From Myxococcales bacterium (GTDB lineage Bacteria; Myxococcota_A; Bradymonadia; UBA7976; UBA1532), in contig JACKDP010000005.1 in assembly GCA_020633435.1 (NCBI GenBank), forward strand, positions 186,001-250,000: a stretch of DNA of 64,000 nucleotides, given 5' to 3'. The first letter of the stretch is position 1. Each line of letters opens with the position of its first letter. The notes beneath the pieces are model-generated. The model was given only the letters and a program-made list of their open reading frames with translations. It was not told where the DNA came from and made no database searches. Below, piece after piece: positions 16,449-27,100 of this stretch. Made by a program: the position numbers and the translations under genes.

Positions 16449-19400
16449 TCACGGGCAGGCAGCGTCCCACTCGAGCACGTAGCCGCTGGTCTCCTCCGGC
16501 AGGCGCCCCGCCTCGTCGCAGGCGGCGACGCAGACCTCGTCCGCGTCGCCGCAGGCCGCCGCCGCTTCGCAGAGCACCTCGCACGGCCGGACGGGCGGGA
16601 CGAGGCAGCGGGCGGCCGCAGCGGCGTCGCAGCCATCGCGCAGGCAGGCCGGGACGCGGGTGAGGTAGCCCGGGTCCCGGCCCGTGGCGAGCACGCCCGT
16701 GCACGTCGCCCGGCAGGTCGGCTCGTCGAGGCCGCAGGCGGCGGCTGCCCGGCAGAGCGGCCCGCACGACGGGTTCAAGGTGCCGTCGAGGGCGTCGCAC
16801 ACGGCCTGGCGGCCGCAGTCCATGGTCGCCGCGCACGCGGCCCGGATGGCCGTCTCGGGCCCGCTGGCGCCGCAGCGCAGGGCGCAGTCGATGGGCTCCT
16901 CGCCCGTGCAGCGGGCCTGGGCGGCGCAGAGCGCCAGGCAGCCGGGGTCGACGGCGGGCGCGGGCTCGCCCACGCAGGCGCGCACCGCCGCGCAGCCGCC
17001 CTGCAGTCGCGCAGCGTCGGCCACGCAGCCGGCCAGCGCCACGTCGGGCGCGGCGCGGCAGGCGGTGACGCAGCGCTCTCCCTGCACATCGCAGGCGGCC
17101 AGGCCATCGCAGAGGCCCACGCAGTCGACGGCCGGCGCGGCCAGGCAGGCGGCGTGGGCCGGGCAGTCGACGAGGCAGGCGTCGGTGAGCGCGAGGGCCG
17201 CGGCGCCTCCCGGGCCCTCGCCGCAGGCGATCAGGCAGGCCTCGCGCGTCGCCTCGGGGCCGCAGGCGCAGGCCCGGACGCAGGGGCCATCGAGCTCGCC
17301 GCGCAGGCAGGCCTGCACGCCGCCGGGCCCCAGGCAGGCCGGAGCGGAGGCGACGCAGGTCGTGAAGGCGGCGCCGGCCTCCCGGCACATCGCCAGGCAG
17401 GCGGCCTCGGCGCCGCCGCACGCGACGGCGCGGGCGCAAGCGGCACTCGCAGGGCGGCCTCACCGGCGGGGGCAGGCCCGCACGGCGGGGCAGGCGTCGG
17501 CGGCCTCGGCGCAGGCCAGCGCGGCGCGGCGGATCGGGCCCCCGAGCTGGCAGGCGTCGGTGCAAGCCCTTGAATCAAAAGCAGGATCACAGACCGCCCG
17601 CCGCTCGCAGGCGACCGCGCAGCGGGCCGCGTCATGGGCGAGGCAGGCGGCGAGCGTCGGGCAGTCGAGGGCGCCGCCGCAGCCCCGGGCGTCGGGCAGG
17701 CCGTCCTCAGGCAGCTCAGCGCAGGCGAGCAGGCAGGCCTCGCGGTCCACGCCCTCACAGACGCCGCGGGCGTCGCAGAGGGCGAGGCACGCCGGGCGCG
17801 GGTGCTCGACCAGGCAGCCGACGGCGGCGGTGAGGTCGCAGTCGGCGAGGGCCGCGAGCACGCAGCGTCGAGCGACGGGATCGTCGGCGCGCACGGCGTC
17901 GCACGGCACTTCGCAGGCCGTCAGGGCGGCGCACAGGGCGGCGTCGTCGACGGGCGCGGCCGGCGCGAGGCCCTGGCAGGCGAGGGCGTCGGGGCAGGGG
18001 GCGTCGGGGCAGGCGGCCGCCCGCTCGACCCGGGCCGCCGTGAGGGGATCGGCCTCACAGGCCGGCGGGGCCAGGCCACAGGCGTCCCAGGCGGCCCCCG
18101 CGGCCGGGCAGTCGGGGGGCGGCGGCCGGCGCCAGGCAGGCGGCGGCGCTCGGGCAGTGGCCAGGGGGCGCCACGCGGAGGCAGGGCCACGCCGCGCTGA
18201 AGCGGGCGGCCTCGTCGGGGGGCAGGCCATCGCGGCAGGCCGCGAGGCACGGGCTCAGGTCGGCCGTCGGCGGATCGCAGCCTCCTCGCGCCAGGCAGTA
18301 GCCCAGGCAGGCGTCGCCGGCCGCGACGTCGGCCCCGCAGGCGGCCAGCCCCTGGGGTCCCAGGCAAGTGCGGCTGGTGGCGAGGCAGGCCAGGTAGCGC
18401 AGCCCGTCGCCGCCGTCGTCGACCGGCACGGAGGCGCAGTCATCGGCGCAGCCGGGGTAGTCGTAGCAGGCGCCGAAGCGCTCGCAGACGGCGTCGCAGG
18501 GGTCGGGCCGGGCCGCGACGCAGGCGAGGGTGGCGTCGCAGTCGGGCGCGACCTGGACGCAGTGGCGGAGGTCCCTCGCGCGGTAGGTGTCGAAGTCGGC
18601 CGCGCAGGCCTCGTGGCAGTCCGCGCCGCCGGCCCCGCAGGCGTCGAGCGTGGCGCAGTGGGCCGGGCACACGAGCGCCGGATCGTGCTCGGCGCGGCAG
18701 GCGGTGAGCGCCGCGCAGCTCTCGGCGTCCCCGCAGGCGGCGCTGGGTCGGCGCGGCACGCCTTCGCAGGCGGCCTGGCAGGCGTCGGCGGCGGCCGCGT
18801 CGAGGACGCCGCACAGGCGCGACGCCTCGCAGGCCGCCCGGCAGGAGGCGGCCCTGGCGCCGCAGCGGGCCTCCAGCGCCGGGAGGCCGTCGGCCGGGCA
18901 CCCCGCCTCCAGGGTGGCAGCCGCGCAGGCGAACGTGGCGGCGCTCTGGCCGCCGACCCAGGCCCGGCACACGGCTTCGCCCCCCAGGCCGCACGCCTGC
19001 CAGGCGGCGCAGAAGGTGGCAGGCCGGCGGGCGGCGGGGCTCCAGGCGCACCACCGGTAGGCGTCGCAGTCCGGGGCGTCGGCCAGGCAGGCCCGCCACG
19101 CCGCCTGCCTGGCATCGCGCAGCGGGTCGCCCGGCGGGGCGCTGCAGGCGAGGGTGCAGGGGCCGGCGCTGCCAGCGCCACAGGCCGCTGCCCGCTCGCA
19201 CACCGCCGTACAGGCCGGCCAGGCGGCGCGGTCGAGGCACGCGCGGTGGGCGCCGCAGTCGCGCAGGCCCCGGCAGGCCTGGAACCCCGGCCGGGCGGCG
19301 GCGCAGCGGGCGGCGCAGTCGGGCAGGTCGCACGCCGCCTCGCAGAGGGCGGGGCAGTCGGGCGCCTCGGGGCGAGGCAGCGCGCAGCGATCGATCACGG

Positions 19401-19758
19401 CGCAGTCGGGCGTGGAGAGGCAGGCGAACCAGGCGGCCTGATCGGCCTCATCGGCGGCCGCGCACGCGGCCTCGCAGCCGGGCGGGGCCGATCCGCAGCG
19501 GGTCTGCTGGCCGCACGCCCCCGCGCAGGTGCGGACGGTCTCACGGAGGGGCGGGAGGCTGGCGTCCACGGGCCGGGGGCGGGCGTCGGCGCGAGCGTCG
19601 GCTGGCGGCGAGGCGTCGGCCGCGTCGATGGGGGCGGCGTCGCCCGCGGCGTCGAGGCCGACGGCCTCGCTCGCGTCGTCACACGCGGCGGCCAGCAGCC
19701 ACGTCAACCCCATGAATCCCAAGAGAAAAATGGGTCTGCGCCCGTGTCGATCAGCCAT
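16449..19758 (-). pseudogene. Giant cysteine-rich repeat lipoprotein (paralogue 2), frameshifted
   Basis: Start at the ATG 19758, after GGGAGGG. A lipoprotein signal (IFLLGFMGLTWLLAAAC) and an Asp/Ala-rich linker lead into the same Cys-rich units as the gene at 11344, in the same order (for example QAAWFACLSTPDC against RQAWFACLSGADC). The frame is broken three times. There is one extra C in the run at 18114-18119. One C is missing from the run at 17468-17472. One extra base lies near 17445. The last two compensate, but they place a TGA at 17462-17460. With them corrected the reading becomes CPPPVRPPCEAAC, matching CEPPAPPPCEAAC of the paralogue. Total length would be about 1100 residues. It is either a decaying gene or carries assembly errors in homopolymers; the downstream frame to 16449 is otherwise intact. 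Confidence 0.8.
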
Positions 19759-19818
19759 CCGCCACCCTCCCGCCGATGGCACCGTAGCACGGCCTCCGGG
19801 GGGCGATGCCAGGGCCGG

Positions 19819-20772
19819 TCAGGGCGCGACGAGGGCGGCGTGGGCGGCGTCCAGGAAGGCCGGCTGCACGATGATGGCGTGGCGCACCCCGTCCATGCGC
19901 CAGCGCTCGGCGTGGGTGCCGGGGGCGCAGCCGGACCAGCGGCGGATGGCCGTCTCGGCGTCGGGGGCCTGCAAGGTGAGGTCGGCGGGCTCGGCGTCCG
20001 TGGCCTCGACGCAGCCCAGCACCGTCTCGGCCCACCACGTCGCCGAGGCGTCCACGCCGGGGTTCGTGGCGCTGCCCTCGTAGCGCACGCTGTCGTCGAG
20101 GGTGCCGCTGATGTGCAGGGCGGTGACGGGGCGGCTCGGGGCGCAGCGCTCGGGGGTGATGTTGACGCCCGAGATGTTGATGAAGCCCCGGATGCGATCG
20201 GCGGCGTAGCACGCGAGGGACTGGGCCATGGCGCCCCCGTTGGAGTGGCCGGCCACGTAGAAGTGGTCGAGATCCGTGGGGTAGCGGGCGGCGACCTGGT
20301 CGGCCAGATCGAGCAGGTAGGGCACGTCCTCGCCCACGTCGTCGACGCGCTCATGGGCCTGCCAGTAGGGGAAGCCGCTCTCGTCGCGGGCGCCGTGGGG
20401 CAGCACGACGATCCAGCCGTGGTCGTCGACGTGCTCGCCGAAGGGGAACTGGCGGTGCATCAGCTCGGGGTTGGCGCGGAAGCCGTGCAGCAGGAAGAGC
20501 AGGGGCCAGCCGGCGGCGGGGGGCTCGCCCGCCGGGGCGAAGACGAGGGCCGGTCGGTCCGGGCCGCCGAGGGGCGGGAGCGGGGCGGCGTCGGCGACCG
20601 CGGCGTCGGCTGGTGGGCCAGCGTCGGCGAGGCCAGCGTCGGCGAAGGCAGCGTCGGCGAGGCCAGCGTCCGGGGCGGCGTCGGTGGCGACCCGGGCGTC
20701 CGCGGCGGCGGCGTCGGCGCCGGCGTCGTCACAGGCCGCGAGGCACAGGCAGAGGGCGAGGAGCGTGCGCAT
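19819..20772 (-). CDS. Secreted esterase lipoprotein, PHB depolymerase/LpqC-like
   Basis: 317 residues. The lipobox LCLCLAAC is followed by a linker of repeated DAGLADA/ADAG units (to about residue 65), then an alpha/beta-hydrolase domain. Visible elements are the oxyanion loop LLFLLHGFRANPE, the nucleophile elbow VAGHSNGGAMA (Ser), an acidic residue in LHISGTLDDSV and a histidine in GVRHAI, so the triad appears complete. The family includes poly(3-hydroxybutyrate) depolymerases and feruloyl esterases; the substrate here is unknown. It is expected on the periplasmic or outer-membrane surface. The gene ends 60 bp from the start of the upstream Cys-rich gene and is divergent from the oxidoreductase. 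Confidence 0.88.
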   Translation of the reverse strand: MRTLLALCLCLAACDDAGADAAAADARVATDAAPDAGLADAAFADAGLADAGPPADAAVADAAPLPPLGGPDRPALVFAPAGEPPAAGWPLLFLLHGFRANPELMHRQFPFGEHVDDHGWIVVLPHGARDESGFPYWQAHERVDDVGEDVPYLLDLADQVAARYPTDLDHFYVAGHSNGGAMAQSLACYAADRIRGFINISGVNITPERCAPSRPVTALHISGTLDDSVRYEGSATNPGVDASATWWAETVLGCVEATDAEPADLTLQAPDAETAIRRWSGCAPGTHAERWRMDGVRHAIIVQPAFLDAAHAALVAP

Positions 20773-20843
20773 CCGCCGATGGTACTCATTGGCGGCGCGG
20801 GGGGCGATGGACTACCACTGTGCCCTGGCGTGAGGAGGTCGTG

Positions 20844-21857
20844 ATGAAGGCGTTGGTGTTGCCGGCCGTGCAGGCCACCCCCGAGATCCGCGAGGTGCCG
20901 CTGCCCACCCCCGGCCCGGGCGAGGCCCGCGTCCGCCTGGCGGCCTCGGCGCTCAACCACCGCGACGTGTGGATCCAGCAGGGGAAGTACCCCGGGATCA
21001 AGGTGCCCATCACCCTGGGCTCCGACGGGGTGGGGGTGGTGGAAGCGGTCGGAAGTGACAGTGATTCCGCATGGTTGGGGCAGCGGGTGCTGCTCTGCCC
21101 GAGCGTGGGCTGGGGGGATGATCCCCGCCACCAGGCGGCGAGCTACGAGATCCTGGGGCTGCCCCGCGATGGCACCTTCGCCGAGGCCATCGCCCTGCCG
21201 GTGGAGAACCTGGTGGCGTGCCCGGCCCACCTGGACGACGCGGCCGCGGCGGCGCTGCCCCTGGCCGGGCTGACGGCCTGGCGGGCGCTGATGACGCGGG
21301 CGGCGCTGCGGCCGGGGGAGCGCGTGCTCATCACCGGCATCGGCGGCGGCACCGCGCTGGCGGCGCTGCAGATCGCGGTGGCGGCGGGGGCCGCGGTGGC
21401 GGTGACGTCGAGCGACCCGGCCAAGATCGAGCGGGCCATGGCGCTGGGCGCCGCGGGCGGCGAGCTGTACACCGCGGCCGGCTGGCCCGGGCGGGTGCGC
21501 AGCCGGTTCGCGCCGCGGGGCTTCGACGTCGTGATCGACAGCGCCGGGGGCGAGGGCTTCGGCGAGCTGCCGGGCCTGCTGGCCATGGGCGGCCGCATCG
21601 CGTTCTTCGGCGGGACGCGGGGCAAGTGGCCGCCCATCCTGCCGCAGCTCCTCTTCTACAAGCAGGTCTCGCTGCTCGCGACGACCATGGGCTCGCCCGC
21701 CGAGTTCGCGGCGCTGGTGGCCTTCGTGGCCGAGCACGGCGTGGTGCCGGTGGTGGACGCCTGCTACCCGCTCGAGGAGGGCGCGGCCGCCTTCGCGCGC
21801 CTGGCCGCGGGGGCCCAGTTCGGCAAGGTGGTGCTGAAAAACCAGCCGGCCGCCTAA
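20844..21857 (+). CDS. MDR-family NAD(P)-dependent oxidoreductase (quinone-reductase-like)
   Basis: 337 residues, typical of medium-chain dehydrogenases. The GroES-like N-terminal half has PGEARVRLAASALNHRD and LGSDGVGVVEAVG; the Rossmann half has VLITGIGGGTALAALQIA. The Zn-binding GHE motif of alcohol dehydrogenases is absent (GSDG instead), which fits the quinone oxidoreductase/enoyl-reductase side of the family. It is cytoplasmic, with no signal. GAGGAGG precedes the ATG at 20844. A protein kinase gene follows in the same direction after 68 bp; any functional link is unknown. Confidence 0.88.
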   Translation: MKALVLPAVQATPEIREVPLPTPGPGEARVRLAASALNHRDVWIQQGKYPGIKVPITLGSDGVGVVEAVGSDSDSAWLGQRVLLCPSVGWGDDPRHQAASYEILGLPRDGTFAEAIALPVENLVACPAHLDDAAAAALPLAGLTAWRALMTRAALRPGERVLITGIGGGTALAALQIAVAAGAAVAVTSSDPAKIERAMALGAAGGELYTAAGWPGRVRSRFAPRGFDVVIDSAGGEGFGELPGLLAMGGRIAFFGGTRGKWPPILPQLLFYKQVSLLATTMGSPAEFAALVAFVAEHGVVPVVDACYPLEEGAAAFARLAAGAQFGKVVLKNQPAA

Positions 21858-21925
21858 GATCCGCGCCGCGCCGGCCCCACTGGAGGGCGGCAATCCAGTC
21901 CGGGGACAGCTTGAGGAGCGCGGTC

Positions 21926-22984
21926 GTGCAGACGAGCACTGCAGCGGGTGAGCTGCACCCCGGGACCCGGATCGGCGGGCGGTACCTCATCGAGGGGCGG
22001 CTGGGGCGGGGCGGCTTCGCCGCGGTGTACCGGGCCCGGCAGGACAACCTGGGCCGGCCCGTGGCGCTGAAGGTCCTGCGCCCCCACCCCCGCATCGACC
22101 TGGGCGAGCAGCACGAGCGGCTGCGGCGCGAGGCGGTGGCCCTGTCGCGCCTGTCAGCCCCCGGGTGCGTCCGCATCTACGACTGGGGCGAGCTGCCCGA
22201 TGGCCGGCCCTGGATCGCCCAGGAGTACATCGCGGGGCAGCGGCTCGACGTGGCCTTGCAGGCGGGGGCCTTCGACGAGGAGCGGGCGGTGGAGGTGGCC
22301 TGCCAGGTGCTCGACGCCCTGGCCGACGCCCACGCCCACGGCGTGGTGCACCGCGACATCAAGCCCGACAACATCATGCTGGTGGCGGGGGCCGACGGGC
22401 GCGAGCGGGTGAAGGTGCTCGACTTCGGCATCGCCCGCCTGCAGGCCCCCCACGACACCGAGAGCTTCCGCACCACGACGCGCCATGTGTTCGGGACGCC
22501 GCAGTACATGGCCCCCGAGGCCGCCCGGCAGGAGGTGCTGGGGCCGACCACCGACCTCTACGCCGTGGGCATCCTGCTCTACCGCATGCTGACGGGGCGC
22601 GAGCCGTTCGACGGGCCCAACGGGTACGAGGTGCTGCGCGCGCAGGTGCACGACGCGGTGCCCCCGCTCACGGCGGTGTCCTGGCCGCTGGCGGCGGTGG
22701 TGCACCAGAGCCTCGCGAAGGGCCCCCTGGACCGCTACCCGTCGGCGCTGGAGATGCGGCAGGCGCTGCGGGCCGCCTTCGCCAGCCGCGGCCTGCCCGC
22801 CCCGCCGGTGCGGCGGCGGCGCCGGGCGCTCTGGGTGGCGGCCATCGCGGCGGGGGTGGCGGCGGGCTTCCTGCTGGGGCAGCTCACGGCGCGCTGGGAG
22901 CGGGCGGCCATCGTGCGCGCGGCGCCGACGCCCCTGGAGCATGTGCCCGCGCTGGGGGCGGCGCTGTCACTCTCGGCGCCCTGA
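21926..22984 (+). CDS. Ser/Thr protein kinase with C-terminal membrane anchor
   Basis: 352 residues from the GTG at 21926, preceded by GAGGAG; an in-frame TTG at 21911 is the alternative. All Hanks-kinase motifs are present: glycine loop GRLGRGGFAAVY, Lys49 in VALKVL, VVHRDIKPDN (Asp144), LDFGIARL (Asp166) and GTPQYMAPEAA. The kinase domain fills residues 20-285. A basic stretch RRRRR and one hydrophobic helix (about residues 302-322) then anchor it, leaving a short tail of about 30 residues outside. There is no PASTA, TPR or other sensor domain, so input must come through a partner or the short tail. It is probably catalytically active. Substrates are unknown; many such kinases occur in myxobacteria. 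Confidence 0.92.
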   Translation: MQTSTAAGELHPGTRIGGRYLIEGRLGRGGFAAVYRARQDNLGRPVALKVLRPHPRIDLGEQHERLRREAVALSRLSAPGCVRIYDWGELPDGRPWIAQEYIAGQRLDVALQAGAFDEERAVEVACQVLDALADAHAHGVVHRDIKPDNIMLVAGADGRERVKVLDFGIARLQAPHDTESFRTTTRHVFGTPQYMAPEAARQEVLGPTTDLYAVGILLYRMLTGREPFDGPNGYEVLRAQVHDAVPPLTAVSWPLAAVVHQSLAKGPLDRYPSALEMRQALRAAFASRGLPAPPVRRRRRALWVAAIAAGVAAGFLLGQLTARWERAAIVRAAPTPLEHVPALGAALSLSAP

Positions 22985-23018
22985 GAACTGGGCACAACCC
23001 GCTGAAAGAACTGGGGAA

Positions 23019-24050
23019 TCAGGCCAGGCGGACGCCGCCGGGCGGGCCCGGCTCCAGGTGGCCGACGACGTCGGCGGCGAGGGTGCCCGCGTCGCGCAGC
23101 GCGGCCTGCAGCGCCGGGGCGTCGGCCGCCGGGATGGCCAGCAACAGGCCCCCGCTCGTCTGGGGATCGGCCAGCAGGCGCAGCGCGGTGGACGGGGGCA
23201 GGTCGGGCGCGGCGTAGGCGGCGTTGCGGCCGGCGGCGCCGCCCAGCTTTGCGGCCAGGCGGGGCCGCACCCCGGGCAAGGTGGGGGCGTCGTCGGGGGC
23301 CAGGGTGACGGCGCAGCCCGAGGCGCGGGCGAGCTGCATGGCGTGGCCCAGCAGCCCGAAGCCCGTCACGTCGGTGGCGCAGCGCACGCCGAACCGGGCG
23401 GCCACCGCGGCGGCCGCGGCGTTGAGCGTCGTCATGCTCTGCGTCCAGGCGCCGTGCTCGGCGGGCGTCAGAGCGTCGCGGGCGCCGAAGAGGATGCCGG
23501 TGCCCAGGGGCTTGGTGAGGACGAGGGCGTCCCCCGGGCGGCCGGCGGCGTTGGTGGTCAGGCGGGCCTGCTCGACGCGGCCGGTCACGGCGAGGCCGTA
23601 CTTCACCTCGGCGTCCTTCACCGTGTGGCCGCCGCCGATGAAGGCCCCCGCCTCGGCCACGGCGTCGGCGCCGCCGGCGAAGATGGCCCGGATGGTGTCG
23701 GCGTCGAGGACGTCGGTGGGCATGCCGGCGAAGACGAGGGCCACGAGGGGCAGGCCGCCCATGGCGTAGACGTCGGAGAGGGCGTTCGTCGCCGCGATGC
23801 GGCCAAAGACGTAGGGATCGTCGACGACAGGGGTGATGACGTCGATGGTCTGCACCATCCACGGGCCCTGGGCAGATCCGTCTGGCCACCGCACGACGGC
23901 CGCGTCGTCCAGCGTGTCGGCCCCCACCAGCAGCCCCGCATCGGCGGTGGTGGGCAGGCCGCCCAGGATCTGCACGAGATCCCTCGGGTCCAGCTTGGCG
24001 GCTCAGCCGCCGGCGCGTGAGAGCGCGGTGAGGCGCGGTCGGTCGTCCAT
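23019..24050 (-). CDS. selD: Selenophosphate synthetase SelD, a UGA (selenocysteine)-containing selenoprotein
   Basis: SelD makes selenophosphate from selenide and ATP for Sec-tRNA and selenouridine synthesis. The conserved body runs from GLLVGADTLDDAAV through GGHTVKDAEVKYGLAVTG and TDVTGFGLLGH to DPQTSGGLL. The catalytic region lies upstream of the first conventional start (GTG at 23975) and is reached only by reading an in-frame TGA (24005-24003). From the ATG at 24050 the protein begins MDDRPRLTALSRAGG-U-AAKLDP, which is the SelD pattern with Sec at position 16 where others have Cys, and the catalytic Lys three residues later (Lys19). A hairpin with the geometry of a bacterial SECIS follows the TGA. 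Total 343 residues. The host must carry selA, selB and selC elsewhere. The gene is divergent from the caspase-like gene and convergent with the kinase. Confidence 0.93.
23965..23983 (-). promoter_or_regulatory. Predicted bacterial SECIS hairpin for selD
   Basis: Directly after the UGA, the mRNA can form a 7-bp stem (GGGATCT with AGATCCT, one G-U pair) closed by the 5-nt loop CGTGC. The loop begins 27 nt after the UGA, within the range described for bacterial SECIS elements, and has the expected G and U near its start. An outer GCCGCC/GGCGGC pairing (24002-23997 with 23963-23958) can extend the stem. It lies inside the coding region, as bacterial SECIS elements do, and would bind SelB. Confidence 0.75.
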
Positions 24051-24179
24051 GGCCGGCAGGCTAGCAGGATGTCGAGAAAAGGGCCCGGCCTTCGGGCCGC
24101 CCACCGCGACAGCCCGCTGGCTGGACGGGCCGGAGAGTGCGAGGGTGGGCAGCACCGTGAGCGCGACGGGGAGAAGCCC

Positions 24180-27100
24180 ATGAGCGGGCAGGGATTTCAG
24201 ACCAGCCACGCCCTCGTCATCGGCGTCGACGCCTACCGCGGGGGCATCGCGCCGCTGACCACGGCCGTCCGCGACGCCCGCGGCGTGGCGCGCCTGCTGG
24301 CCGACGCCCAGGGCTACGAGGTGGCGACGCTGCTCGACGAGCAGGCCACGCGGGCGGCCCTCCTGCAGGCGCTCGAGGTGGACCTGCCGGCGCGGCTGGG
24401 GCCCGACGATCGCGTCCTCATCTACTACGCCGGGCACGGCGCCGCGCTGGATGGCGATGACGGCCCCGAGGGGTTCCTGCTGCCCCAGGACGCCCAGGGC
24501 GACACCTCGACGCTGCTGCCGATGGCGCGCGTCGCGGCGGCCGTCAGGGCGCTGCCCTGCCGCCACGTCCTGCTGGTGCTGGACTGCTGCTTCGCCGGCG
24601 CGTTTCGCTGGTCGTCCATGCGCAGCTTCGCGCCGCGGCCGACGGTGCTGTACCGGCGGCGGTACGAGCGGTTCGTCAGCGACCGCGCGGCGCAGGTGCT
24701 CACGTCGGCGGCGGCCAACCAGAAGGCGCTCGACGTCTTCGACGGCCTCACCATCGGCCAGCGCCCGGTGGTGGCGGGGCACTCGCCCTTCGCGGCCGCG
24801 CTGATCGCCGGCCTGAACGGGGCGGCGGACGTGGCGGGGCCGTCGGGGGAGGCGGACGGCGTCATCACCGCCAACGAGCTGTACCAGTACGTCCGCGACG
24901 TGGTGGAGGGGGCCACGGAGGAGCGCGGCGCGCTGCAGACCCCCGGCCTGTGGCCGCTGCCCGGGCATGGCCGCGGCGAGTACGTCTTCCGGACGGACGG
25001 GCCGCTCGTGCTGCCGGAGGATCCTCGCCTCGACCCGGGCGCCAACCCGTGGCGGGGGCTCGAGGCGTACGGGGCCGAGCACGCCGCCCTGTTCTTCGGC
25101 CGGGAGGCGGCCATCGCCGAGATCGTCGGGCGGGTGGAGGCGGCGCCGCTGGTCTGCGTGCTGGGCGCCTCGGGGGTGGGCAAGTCCAGCGTGGTGCAGG
25201 CGGGGGTGCTGCCGCGGCTGCAGCGCGCCGGCTACGCGCTGATCGGCCCCGTCCGCCCGGGCAGCGAGCCCCTCGCCACCCTGGGCCCGGCCCTGGCGGC
25301 GGCGCGGGCGGCCACGGCCCCCACCGTGCTCGTGCTGGACCAGTTCGAGGAGATGTTCACCGCCTGCCGGGCGCCGGCCGAGCGGGCCGCGGTGCTGGGG
25401 CTGATCGCGGAGCTCGTTGAAACCACTGGGAAAACCCGGGTGGTCCTCACCCTGCGGGCCGACTTCGAGGCGGCGTTCCTGGCGACGCCGCTGGGCCCGG
25501 CCATCCAGGCGGCGCGCTGCCCCGTGGGCGCGATGACGCGGGAGGCGCTGCGGCAGGTCGTGCTGGGGCCCGCCGACGAGCGGGCGCTGTACTTCGAGCC
25601 GCCGACGCTGGTGGACCGGCTCGTCGAGGACGTGGCCCTGGTGCCCGGGGGGCTGCCGCTGCTGTCGTTCGCCCTGTCCGAGCTGTACCTGCGCGCCGTG
25701 GACCGCGGCGAGGACGACCGCACCATCACCGAGGCCGACTACGAGGCCATCGGCCGGGTGGCGGGCTGCCTGCGCCGCCGGGCCGAGAGCCTGTACGTGG
25801 CGACGGACGAGGCGGGCCGGCACGCCCTGCGGCGGGTGCTCCTGCGCATGATCGCCCTGGAGGGGGGCGGGGTGGCGCGGCGCAGGGTGAGCCTGGCGGA
25901 GCTGCGGGCGGTGGATCCCGAAGAGGACGCCCAGGTGGAGGCGCGGCTGGGCGACCTGACCGACGCCCGCCTGCTGGTGCGGGCCCCGGGGCACGACGGG
26001 GATCCCACCTTCGAGCCCGCGCACGAGGCCCTGGTCCTGGGCTGGGACCGGCTGGTGGGCTGGCTGGACGCGGAGGCCGCCGTGCTGCCGCTGCAGCGGG
26101 CCGTGTGGCGGGCGGCCCGGGACTGGCGGGACGCCGGCGAGCCCCGGGGCCGCCTGTGGAACGACGATCCGCGGCTGCCCCAGGCCCGCTCGTTGACGGA
26201 GGCGCAGCGCAACCCCGTGGAGACGCGCTTCCTCGCCGCCAGCGAGCGGTGGCGGCTGACGCGCCGGCGGCGGGGGCGGGCCCTGGTGGCGACCGTGCTC
26301 GTCACCGCGCTGGTGGCGGCGGTCGGGGGCGTCTGGCTGGCGGGCAAGGAGGCCGCGGCCCGGCGGGACGCGGAGGCGGCCACGGACGCCGAGCGGGTGG
26401 CCCGGACGGCGGCCCAGCGGTCGGCGACGGCGGAGCGCCTGGCCAAGGACGACGCGCAGGCGGCCCAGAAGGAGGCCGTCTCGGCCCTCGGCCAGGCCCG
26501 CACCCAGGCCATCGTGGCGACGGCGGCGGGCACGAGCGACGGCGGGCTGGCGGCGCTGCTGCTCGCGGGGCTGCCCGGGGCCGACGCCCCGCCGGGGGCC
26601 TACGAGGCGGCCCTGGGCCTGGACGCGATGGAGCTGCCCCTCGCCGTCTTGACGACGCTGGAGGCCCCCGTCGCGGGGGTGGCGTTCAGCGAAGACGGGG
26701 GCCGGGTGGTCGCCTGGGCCCCGCCCCGGGCGGAGGTCATCGAGGTGGCGACGGGCCTGCTGGTCGGGGCCGCCACCTGGCCCGGGCTCGACGCGGCCCG
26801 CCTCTCGCCGGCGGGTGACCTGCTCTATTTGATCCATGAAAACGGGCAGATACGGTCGGTGAAGGTGGCCGGCGAGGTGACGCTGCCGGCCCTGCCGCCC
26901 GCCGTGGAGGCGGCCGGGGCCGAGGTCGGGTGGGACTGGCCGGCCTGGGATCCACGCCACTCCCATGTAGTCGTCCACCCGGCCGGCGCCGTGGCGCTGG
27001 CCGACCCGCGCGTCGGCTGGACCTGGGGCATGCCCCGGCCCGCGCGCGGCCTGGTGGCGTCCCCCACGGGCTTCTGGCGATCCCAGGCGTCGGCCGGGGG

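Noticed and set aside
11116..16482. A 1788-codon plus-strand open frame across the first Cys-rich gene and the permease
   Set aside because: It crosses two well-supported genes in other frames and has low-complexity composition.
17460..17462. In-frame TGA in the second Cys-rich gene as a selenocysteine codon
   Set aside because: The paralogue has no Cys at that position, and two compensating indels restore an excellent match (PPCEAAC). No active site is involved.
23019..23975. Shorter SelD starting at the internal GTG
   Set aside because: It would lack the catalytic Sec and Lys; the upstream in-frame sequence matches the SelD N-terminus across the UGA.
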